Positions 57,275-64,000 of a stretch of 64,000 nucleotides of DNA are shown here, in pieces. The position numbers and the translations under genes were made by a program. Source of the stretch: Paenibacillus sp. DMB5 (GTDB taxonomy: Bacteria; Bacillota; Bacilli; Paenibacillales; Paenibacillaceae); contig NZ_LRAC01000003.1 of NCBI RefSeq assembly GCF_001517085.1, positions 62,001 through 126,000 of the forward strand, given 5' to 3'. Every line of letters starts with the position of its first letter. Position 1 is the stretch's first letter. The notes under the pieces are model-generated. The model searched no databases. It saw only the letters and a list, made by a program, of their open reading frames with translations, and had not been told where the DNA came from.

Positions 57275-58462
57275 ATGAATAAGAAAATTGTAGGTGTGTT
57301 CCATACCGAATATGAGGCTTCGCAGGCTATTGAAGATCTGAAAAGTCACGGATTTCTGACAGAGGACATCTCCGTGATTGCCCGAAATAAACGAGATGTC
57401 GAAGCCATTAATGAGGAGACAGGCACCAAAGCTCCGGAAGGCATGGCCTCCGGTGCAGCAACCGGCGGATTACTCGGCGGGGTGACAGGGCTCCTGGCAG
57501 GTATCGGCGCCTTGGCTATCCCGGGGATCGGACCGATTATTGCTGCCGGCCCTATTGCCGCAACACTGACAGGGGCAGCTATCGGAGCCGGTACCGGCGG
57601 GCTGGTAGGCGGCCTGATCGGCCTCGGCATTCCTGAGGATGAAGCGGAAAGCTATGAAAATTATGTAGACGAGGGACGGATTCTGGTCATGGTAGATGCA
57701 GATGATACACGCGTTAACGATGTGTACACTGTATTCCGTAACCATAATTCGGCCAATGCCGAAAGATATATTGAAGATAACAGCACGAACGGTTCGTATA
57801 GAGATGCGGCTGATCATTCAGTGTCAGATGTCGTGGATGCCGCCTTTAACGGCTCAGGTCTTGAAGGACGGACAGACACCGGGCTTGATACAATGAATTC
57901 GGCTCCGGTTCACGATCTGCCGGATAACCGGGCACATGAGGATTTAAACCGGCCGGGAATGAAGGCTGACTTGTACTCCGGAACGCCTGACGGCATGGGC
58001 AAAGATGTAGACAGCAGAAGCTCGCTTGCTTACGAAGGCGAGGATGAGGAAGCCCGTAAGCTCCGCCTGCGCGAGGAACAGCTGGATGTGTCCAAAAACA
58101 GGGTGCAGGCCGGTGAGGTCAGCGTGCGCAAGGAAATCGTGGAGGAGCAGAAGACGATTAACGTCCCTGTATCCCATGAGGAAATTGTGATTGAGCGGCG
58201 CTCGGTCAACAATGACTCCAGCCAAACGCCAGTCGGAGCCGATGAAACCATCCGTATCCCGGTCAGCGAAGAGCAGGTCGAGGTTCATAAGAACACGGTG
58301 GTCACCGGTGAAGTGGACATTCACAAGCGTGAAGTTCAGGGTACTCAGCAGGTAAAAGATACCTTGAAACGCGAAGAGGCCCGTGTCGATAAGACGGGGG
58401 ATGTAAAGGTGAATACCAGCGATGAGCTGCTGAGAAACAGAGACCACAGCCGCACGCGTTAA
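57275..58462 (+). CDS. General stress protein, YflT + YsnF (DUF2382) domains
   Basis: A 395-aa protein. The N-terminal YflT-like domain is MNKKIVGVFHTEYEASQAIE onward. A Gly/Ala-rich hydrophobic hairpin (~50-115; GGVTGLLAGIGALAIPGIGP) may insert in membranes. A variable Asp/Asn-rich linker follows, and a C-terminal DUF2382/YsnF domain (~270-380) has LREEQLDVSK and ISEEQ-like VPVSHEEIVIERR repeats. Relatives are stress-induced in Bacillota, mechanism unknown. AGGAGGGAATCGTT precedes ATG. The 57-kb upstream gap (56934-57274) holds no further gene; I see no clear sigma-B promoter in it. Confidence 0.88.
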   Translation: MNKKIVGVFHTEYEASQAIEDLKSHGFLTEDISVIARNKRDVEAINEETGTKAPEGMASGAATGGLLGGVTGLLAGIGALAIPGIGPIIAAGPIAATLTGAAIGAGTGGLVGGLIGLGIPEDEAESYENYVDEGRILVMVDADDTRVNDVYTVFRNHNSANAERYIEDNSTNGSYRDAADHSVSDVVDAAFNGSGLEGRTDTGLDTMNSAPVHDLPDNRAHEDLNRPGMKADLYSGTPDGMGKDVDSRSSLAYEGEDEEARKLRLREEQLDVSKNRVQAGEVSVRKEIVEEQKTINVPVSHEEIVIERRSVNNDSSQTPVGADETIRIPVSEEQVEVHKNTVVTGEVDIHKREVQGTQQVKDTLKREEARVDKTGDVKVNTSDELLRNRDHSRTR

Positions 58463-58496
58463 GCGGCGGCCAGGCTGACAGTATGTTATAACTAAT

Positions 58497-58542
58497 AAAA
58501 GGGTTTGCCCGGGTCCTGCTGGACCCCGGGCAAACCCTTTTT
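58497..58542. terminator. Strong bidirectional terminator
   Basis: AAAAGGGTTTGCCCGGG...CCCGGGCAAACCCTTTTT, perfect over most of its length, between the convergent stress-protein and glpX genes. Confidence 0.93.
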
Positions 58543-58609
58543 GCTGCATTCCGCAGCAGTCCGGCTGCCGCTGAGGCTGGTGCGGCAGATTCCAGAGCCT
58601 GGCGGCAGC

Positions 58610-59604
58610 TTACATAAAAGCAACGTTCTGGCGGTCTGAGACACCCTGCGGGATTTCCTTGCCGGGCAGGAAATGAATGCTGCGGATATAACGGATAGTC
58701 TTGCTCTGCGCGCGCATGATAACCGAATGTGTCTCGGCGCGTTCCTTGCCGATGAAGCGGACACCATTCAGGAATTCGCCGGAGGTAACGCCGGTCGCAG
58801 CGAAGATGACATCGCCGTTGCCGACCATGTCCTCCATCGACAGCACGCGGGTCGGGTTATCCAGACCCATCATCAGGCAGCGCTGCAGCTCGAACGGCCC
58901 TTCCGGCAGGAGCCGGCCCTGCAGCTCGCCGCCGAGGCATTTCAGGGCAGCGGCAGCGAGAACACCTTCCGGCGCACCGCCGGAGCCCATGTACAGATCG
59001 ACATCGCTGTCCGGCAGCGCTGCGCAATCGCTCCGGCCACATCACCGTGGCCGAGCAGCTTGATCCGCACACCCAGCTCACGCAGGGTGCTGATCAGATC
59101 TTCATGGCGCTTGCGGTCGAGCACCATAACGGTCAGCTCGGACAGCGCCTTTCCGGTAATCATGCTGGCTTTGCGCAGCGTAACCTCGGCAGAATCGTCC
59201 AGGCTGAGCTTACCGGCCAGCTCGGGGCCGCAGGCCAGCTTCTCCATGTAGATGTCGGGCGCATGCAGCAGGCTGCCGCGGTCGGCAATTGCAATGACCG
59301 ACTGGGCGTTATGCAGCCCGCAGGCGACGACCTCCGTACCTTCAAGCGGGTCAACGGCTACATCTACAGCAGGACCGTTCTTAGTGCCGACACGCTCTCC
59401 GATATAGAGCATCGGGGCCTCATCCATTTCGCCTTCGCCGATTACAACGGTTCCGTCAATGGAGACAGAATCAAACATGGAACGTATGGCAGTTGTGGCG
59501 GCATCATCCGCCGCATTCTTGTCGCCCCGGCCAATCCAGCGTGCTGAGGATAAAGCGCCCAGTTCCGTTACCCGTACAATCTCCAGTGCCAATTCGCGTT
59601 CCAT
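58610..59604 (-). CDS. glpX: Class II fructose-1,6-bisphosphatase GlpX, frameshifted
   Basis: GlpX removes the 1-phosphate of fructose-1,6-bisphosphate in gluconeogenesis. The N-terminal part (ATG 59604 after GGAGGGAAAACAT) has GRGDKNAADDAATTAIR, the metal-binding IGEGEMDEAPMLYIGE and VDPLEGTE. Near 59021-59024 one base is missing: coding strand ATT-GCG-CAG should read ATT-GCN-GCA. The first frame then runs into nonsense, while the next carries MGSGGAPEGVLAAAALKCLGG to the stop at 58610. Restored length is about 331 aa, normal for the family. It follows ccpN and the yqfL-like gene on the same strand, forming a gluconeogenesis-themed cluster. Confidence 0.9.
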
Positions 59605-59676
59605 ATGTTTTCCCTCCATTTATATAGGTTATCGATTTGTTTGTTGTGCAAAGCATCCGCGCGGCCGTTTATGCGT

Positions 59677-60477
59677 CTACAAGTGGCCCATAATGATACC
59701 GGCGGTTTCTTCAATAGCCTTGTCGGTAATGTCGATGACCGGACAGCCCAGCTTCTTGAACAGCACTGCAGCGTATTCCATTTCCTCATGGATGCGCTCA
59801 AGGCTGGCGTATTGCGAGCCTGCAGGGAGACCCAGCATCTTCAGGCGCTCGGAACGGATCTTCAGCATATATTCCGGCTCCATTGTCAGGCCGATAATCC
59901 GGCTTGGCGGCAGGCTCAGAAGCTGCTGCGGCGGAGCGATCTCCGGTACAACCGGATAATTGACCACCTTCTTGCCCCGGTGGGCAAGGAAGATGCTAAG
60001 CGGTGTCTTTGAGGTCCGGGACATGCCCAGCAGTACGATATCGGCCTTCAGCATGGCGCCCAGGTCACGGCCGTCATCGCAGGCAACGGTGAACTCGATG
60101 GCCTCGATCCGCCGGAAATAGTTCTCGTCCAGCTGGTGCAGCAGTCCGGGACGGGCCTGCGGCGCGTCATCGAAGGTGTCGATGAAGGCCTGCATCATCG
60201 GGCCCATAATATCGACAATCCGCAGGTCCAGCCGGACTGCTTCCTCACGGATCATCTCCCGTAGCTCAGGCTGCACCAGGGTGTAGGCGACAAAACCCTG
60301 CAGCTGCGCCGTTTCCTCCATCAGCTTGCGCAATTCATCCTCATGCCTGACATTGCCGTATCTCCTGATTGTGACACGCTGATTCTGGAACTGGTGGATA
60401 ACGGCCTGCACTACTGCTTCTGCCGTATCGCCTATTGAATCCGAGCATATCGTGATGTAGTGCGAAGATTGCTCCAT
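59677..60477 (-). CDS. YqfL-like pyruvate-phosphate dikinase regulatory protein
   Basis: A 266-aa member of the DUF299/PSRP family of bifunctional kinase/pyrophosphorylases. The P-loop-like GMSRTSKTPLSIFLAHRG (~residue 151) and ICSDSIGDTAE at the N-terminus are hallmarks. Family members phosphorylate PPDK or PEP synthase. B. subtilis YqfL modulates CcpN activity. GGGAGG lies upstream of ATG, and the gene starts 18 bp after ccpN, the same pair as in B. subtilis. Confidence 0.92.
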   Translation of the reverse strand: MEQSSHYITICSDSIGDTAEAVVQAVIHQFQNQRVTIRRYGNVRHEDELRKLMEETAQLQGFVAYTLVQPELREMIREEAVRLDLRIVDIMGPMMQAFIDTFDDAPQARPGLLHQLDENYFRRIEAIEFTVACDDGRDLGAMLKADIVLLGMSRTSKTPLSIFLAHRGKKVVNYPVVPEIAPPQQLLSLPPSRIIGLTMEPEYMLKIRSERLKMLGLPAGSQYASLERIHEEMEYAAVLFKKLGCPVIDITDKAIEETAGIIMGHL

Positions 60478-60495
60478 GCGTTTCTAATCCTCCCG

Positions 60496-61152
60496 TTATC
60501 CTTTGGCTTCGAGATCGAGGAGAAGCTTAACGATGGAAGTTTTGGTCAGCCGGCCCGTTACTTGAAGTCCCGGGACGGTATCTTCCGCGCCGCCGGGTAT
60601 AACCACCGGCAAACTGTCTACCTCGTGAAAAATCATTTTATGTGCAGCATCCAGCACCGGCTCATCAGGCGATACCGTTACTACCTTAGGCATACGGGTC
60701 ATAACCATGCTGACCGGCATGGATACCGCACCGGGATTGCCAAGCGTTACCTTCAGGAAATCCTTGCGCGAGGCTACTCCGGCCAGCCTGCCGTCCCCGT
60801 CGCAGATAATCAGGGTGCCGACATCCTGCAGGAACAGGGTGACGACGGCATCCTGGATCGTGGTTGTCTCACGGATGACCACCGGGATGCTCTGGATGTC
60901 TTTGACCTTCGTTTCCCGCAGCAGATAGCCGCTGCCCAGATGCGCCACAGAGCGCTGCCCGGGAAAATAGCCGACCTTCGGCTTGGCGTCAATGTACTCC
61001 AGCATGACCAGAATGGACAGGTCGTTGCGGATGGTCGGCCGGCTGAGGTTCAGGCTTTCGGCGATCTGGTCGCCGGAAATCGGTGCGCGTTTTTTTACAA
61101 TTTCAATAATTTGCAGTTGACGGGATGTCAGTTCGATTGCGGGTCCCTCCAT
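60496..61152 (-). CDS. ccpN: CcpN-like repressor of gluconeogenic genes
   Basis: A 218-aa regulator. The N-terminal winged helix-turn-helix is LTSRQLQIIEIVKKRAPISG and SLNLSRPTIRNDLSILVML. Two CBS domains (~80-210) with VGTLIICDGDGRLAGVASRKDF bind nucleotides. B. subtilis CcpN represses gapB and pckA during glycolytic growth. The linked yqfL-like and glpX genes support the same role here. ATG 61152 has no good site immediately upstream; the GGAGGG just inside the frame might serve a later non-ATG start. Confidence 0.92.
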   Translation of the reverse strand: MEGPAIELTSRQLQIIEIVKKRAPISGDQIAESLNLSRPTIRNDLSILVMLEYIDAKPKVGYFPGQRSVAHLGSGYLLRETKVKDIQSIPVVIRETTTIQDAVVTLFLQDVGTLIICDGDGRLAGVASRKDFLKVTLGNPGAVSMPVSMVMTRMPKVVTVSPDEPVLDAAHKMIFHEVDSLPVVIPGGAEDTVPGLQVTGRLTKTSIVKLLLDLEAKG

Positions 61153-61329
61153 TTTCCGGATATTATCAGGTCTCTCCTATGGGAAAAGGAGTACCGTTAG
61201 CCGATTCCCCCTCTCATTCAGACGTCTTAATGGTAATAATACCCCTTAACTTGTTTATATAATACGCAATAATGATCACTAATGCAACATATAGTACGTC
61301 ATAAATAAATTTAGTAAGTGAAAATTGCT

Positions 61330-62280
61330 TTATTTCTGTGCAGCAGCATCGAGCGGAGGGGCGGACAGGACAGCCGGTGCTGTTTTCTTTTTGAACAAAA
61401 GCTCCTTCAGAGCCCCCGCATTAACCAGTACGGTTCCGGCGATGATGGTGAACACGCCAAGCAGCGTAATCCAGGTAACGGCCTCATTATAAAATAGGTA
61501 TCCCACACCAACGGCAATCGGCGGCGAGATGTACAGCCAGGTAGACGGAAACACCGGATTTGTCTTGGCGACGAGCCAGTAGAACAGGGTATGTCCGACC
61601 ATGGAGCCGATAACGGTCAAATAGAGCAGGGAACCTGCGGTTTTGAGGGAGAGCAGAATTTCCGGATGCCATGGTTCGGCAGCAAGCGATAAAAGAAACA
61701 GCAGTACACCCCCGTACATCATCTGCGCGGCATTCAAGGCAACGGGCGAGACGCCGGAAAAGGCATTGATCACTTTTTTGGAATAAATCGCTCCGGCCGC
61801 GTAGCAGCATTCCCCGATCAGCACAACGATACAGCCCGTGATCCATAGCGGGGATACGTCCACAACAAGGCTTGGCAGCACCAGCAGCAGAACGCCGGTG
61901 AAGCCGATGATGCAGCCGTAGAGGGAGTAGGAGGGCGCTTTTTGGCGGAGAAAAGCAGTCTGCATCAGCAGGATCATCATCGGCCCGGTAGCCGACAGCA
62001 CGGCGGCAAGTCCCGACGACACATATTGCTCGGCCCAGTACAGCGCAGAGAAGGTGCCAAAGGTCAGGGCGGCTCCGGTAATCAGCATTTCTTTGCGCAG
62101 GAGCAGGGAAAAGCTGGCTTTGCCTTTGATGACCATCCAGAGAAACAGGACAGCACCGGCGAGAAAGAAACGGATTCCTGCGGAGAAGAAGGGCGGCAGC
62201 CCGGCGTCCACTCCGATTTTAATAGCGAGAAAGGTAGTGCCAAAGATCAGACAGACGAGCGAATAAGCCAGCATAATCAT
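61330..62280 (-). CDS. EamA/DMT-family transporter
   Basis: A 316-aa protein with ten predicted membrane helices in two EamA repeats. The first opens with LIFGTTFLAIKIGV and the second near residue 150 with GCIVVLIGECCYAAGAIYSKK. AAAGGGG lies upstream of ATG 62280. It is divergent from a MocR-type regulator, a frequent arrangement in which the regulator controls the transporter. Substrate unknown. Confidence 0.88.
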   Translation of the reverse strand: MIMLAYSLVCLIFGTTFLAIKIGVDAGLPPFFSAGIRFFLAGAVLFLWMVIKGKASFSLLLRKEMLITGAALTFGTFSALYWAEQYVSSGLAAVLSATGPMMILLMQTAFLRQKAPSYSLYGCIIGFTGVLLLVLPSLVVDVSPLWITGCIVVLIGECCYAAGAIYSKKVINAFSGVSPVALNAAQMMYGGVLLFLLSLAAEPWHPEILLSLKTAGSLLYLTVIGSMVGHTLFYWLVAKTNPVFPSTWLYISPPIAVGVGYLFYNEAVTWITLLGVFTIIAGTVLVNAGALKELLFKKKTAPAVLSAPPLDAAAQK

Positions 62281-62502
62281 GAATAGTTCCCCTTTGTGAA
62301 TGTAATATGGCAGTACGGTGAAGCATTTTGGTTAATCATAACGGGCCGGGCACAGAACAGTTAATAAGTAACAGAACAGATGGCGGGCCGGATGCTGTAC
62401 AATAGGGGAAATAACAAGAGCTGCGGGCTGCAGGCTGCGGCTGTAACGCTGTCTCTGCAGAAGATACGGGCTGCGGGAATTGCTGAGGGGAGTGCAAAAG
62501 CT

Positions 62503-63921
62503 ATGAAACAACCGGCCAACATGGAGCAGAATCATCCGCTTTTCCGGCAGGTTTATGATTATATGGTGAACCGGATTGTGCGCGAGGAGTGGAAGGTGCA
62601 TGACAAGCTGCCGTCGATCCGGATGCTGGCCGAGGAGCTGCAGGTGCACCGGCTGACTGTCTTTAAGGCGTACCGGGAGCTGGCGAGCAGCGGCAGGGTC
62701 TATGTAAAAGACAAATCCGGCTATTATGTTGCACCTGCCGGCATGCTGAGGGAAGAGCCTGCGTCAGAAGCTGCCGCAGGAGTACCGGCCTACTCGCTGA
62801 CCAATCCGATGTCCGATATTCAGCGTATGCCGGTTCAGTACCAGTTCTCCCAGGCGCTGATTGATCCCGGCCTGCTGCCGAACCTGTTCCTGTCCGACTA
62901 TGTCAAAAAAGTGTTCGACCTCTATCCCAAGGTCATGGGCACGTATTCCTCCGTCCAGGGCGATCCTGAGCTGCGCAGCGTGCTGAGCCGGCATTATCAG
63001 GAGCACTTCAAGCTGCAGCTGTCGCCTGCCGAGCTGCTGGTTACCTCGGGGGCCCAGCAGGCGATCAATCTGATCGCCGGACTTGTGCTCGGGCCGATGG
63101 ATTATGTGCTGGTGGAGCGGCCGACCTACAGTGTGGCGCTTGATATTTTCCGCCGCGCGGGTGCACGGCTGCTGCCGGTTACGATCACGCCGGAGGGCTA
63201 TGACCTGGAGGCGGTCGAGGAGCTGATGCGCACCTGCCGGCCGAGGATGTTCTACATCAACCCGACCCATCATAATCCGACCGGCTTCACGGTACCGGCT
63301 CGCCAGCGCAAGCTGCTGGTGGAGCTGGCCGAGCGGTACCGCTGCCTGCTGGTTGAGGATGATCCCTTCCGCGACATTTACTTCGGAGAGGCGCCGCCGG
63401 CGCCATTCTTCGCCTACGATACGGAAGGCTGGGTCATCTATATCAGCAGCTTCAGCAAATACGTGGCGCCGGGCCTGCGGATCTGCGCAGTGGCCTGCCG
63501 CCATCCGTTCATGGAGCGCCTGATTACGGCCAAATCCATGGCCGACAATGGCTCGCCGCTGCTGAACCAGAAGATCTTCCTCCATTACTATACGTCGCCG
63601 CGCCTGCAGCAGCATCTGGGCAAGCTGCGGATTGCGCTGCAGGTACATAAGGAGATTATGGAGGAGGAGCTGGCCGGCAGCGGCTGGGAATGGACCGCTC
63701 CGGAGGGCGGGCTGAACCTGTGGATCAAGCTGCCGGAGTCCGTCTCCGCCGCTGCGCTGTTTGAGCGCAGCATGGAGCAGTCCATCTCCTTCGTCCCGGG
63801 TGAGCTGTGCGACCCGCTCGGAGAGATGACCTCCTGGCTGCGGCTCAGCTATTCCTTCGCCAGCGAGAATGTGCTGCGCGAGGGGATGCGCAAGCTGATG
63901 CAGCTGGCGCGGGAGCTGTGA
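62503..63921 (+). CDS. MocR-family regulator (GntR HTH + aminotransferase-like)
   Basis: A 472-aa MocR/PdxR-type fusion. The N-terminal GntR winged helix is LFRQVYDYMVNRIVREEWKV and LPSIRMLAEELQVHRLTVFKAYREL. A linker follows, then a class-I aminotransferase-like domain (~115-470) with GAQQAINLI, NPTHHNPTGF, LVEDDPFRDIYF and the PLP Lys in ISSFSKYVAPGLR. Such proteins sense PLP or an amino compound rather than transaminate. ATG 62503 follows GGGGAG; the frame is open further upstream without a site. A TACAAT at about 62397 may be its -10. Confidence 0.92.
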   Translation: MKQPANMEQNHPLFRQVYDYMVNRIVREEWKVHDKLPSIRMLAEELQVHRLTVFKAYRELASSGRVYVKDKSGYYVAPAGMLREEPASEAAAGVPAYSLTNPMSDIQRMPVQYQFSQALIDPGLLPNLFLSDYVKKVFDLYPKVMGTYSSVQGDPELRSVLSRHYQEHFKLQLSPAELLVTSGAQQAINLIAGLVLGPMDYVLVERPTYSVALDIFRRAGARLLPVTITPEGYDLEAVEELMRTCRPRMFYINPTHHNPTGFTVPARQRKLLVELAERYRCLLVEDDPFRDIYFGEAPPAPFFAYDTEGWVIYISSFSKYVAPGLRICAVACRHPFMERLITAKSMADNGSPLLNQKIFLHYYTSPRLQQHLGKLRIALQVHKEIMEEELAGSGWEWTAPEGGLNLWIKLPESVSAAALFERSMEQSISFVPGELCDPLGEMTSWLRLSYSFASENVLREGMRKLMQLAREL

Positions 63922-64000
63922 GGTGCGGAGATGCTTATGAACCGCCCTTTTGGGGGACTCAGAGGCAAGGCGGCCGCGTGGCGAAATGAAGGGCAAAAAT
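63922..64000. other. Right edge, no supported gene
   Basis: The last 79 bases after the MocR gene show no convincing gene start or terminator. Confidence 0.5.

Noticed and set aside
57100..57275. Sigma-B promoter for the YflT/YsnF stress gene
   Set aside because: GTTTAG-like hexamers are present, but no correctly spaced GGGTAT-type -10 was found.

Overview
The window reads as a chromosomal segment of an endospore-forming Bacillota of the Paenibacillus type. The sequence is moderately GC-rich, with strong AGGAGG-like ribosome binding sites and many TTG/GTG starts. It carries an H-type small acid-soluble spore protein, sporulation-style NHEJ genes (Ku and ATP-dependent ligase/polymerase), the CcpN-YqfL pair, and a tsaE-tsaB-rimI-tsaD ... 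ABC-F ... moaC ... tatA-tatC ... groES-groEL order that matches the ydiB-groEL region of Bacillus subtilis. I see no insertion sequence, prophage, rRNA, tRNA or CRISPR array.

Layout. 0.1-5 kb: a diacylglycerol-glucosyltransferase-like enzyme, then a TetR regulator and a YhgE/Pip membrane protein sharing a 23-bp operator. 5-10.5 kb: an orphan glutamate synthase large subunit and a 0.76-kb gene-poor stretch holding a structured element. 10.5-16.7 kb: an ABC-2 transporter, a bactofilin with an M23 peptidase, cardiolipin synthase and a YitT-family protein. 16.9-20.4 kb: NHEJ genes and sspH. 20.7-35.3 kb: a DMT transporter, the tsa (t6A tRNA) operon, two tandem leucine T-boxes in front of leuA, a DnaA-box cluster, an ABC-F ATPase, one-carbon/molybdopterin genes, tatA, tatC and CIRCE-controlled groESL. 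35.5-36.3 kb: three overlapping small genes of unknown function.

36.5-43.8 kb is the most unusual region, a probable light-sensing locus. It contains a heme oxygenase, a bacteriophytochrome whose GGDEF domain is degenerate, a methionine sulfoxide reductase fusion whose MsrB half has lost its catalytic cysteine, a cobalamin-binding protein with the Trp-x9-Glu-His signature of B12 photoreceptors, and a hybrid histidine kinase ending in an HPt domain. 44-51.2 kb is a histidine utilisation operon (hutH, hutU, hutI). It appears to be completed by a HutF-like deiminase and an M20 hydrolase in place of HutG. The right end holds a GNAT acetyltransferase, a ZIP transporter, two aldo/keto reductases, an AraC regulator, a [2Fe-2S] thioredoxin-like protein, a YflT/YsnF-type stress protein, a gluconeogenesis cluster (glpX, yqfL, ccpN) and a MocR regulator divergent from a DMT transporter.

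Data quality. Five genes (ABC permease, 20.7-kb DMT transporter, tsaD, HutF-like amidohydrolase, glpX) are each broken by one apparent single-base indel, while homologous sequence continues in the next frame. Because tsaD is normally essential, sequencing or assembly error is the simplest explanation. I annotate them as full-length genes with a frameshift.
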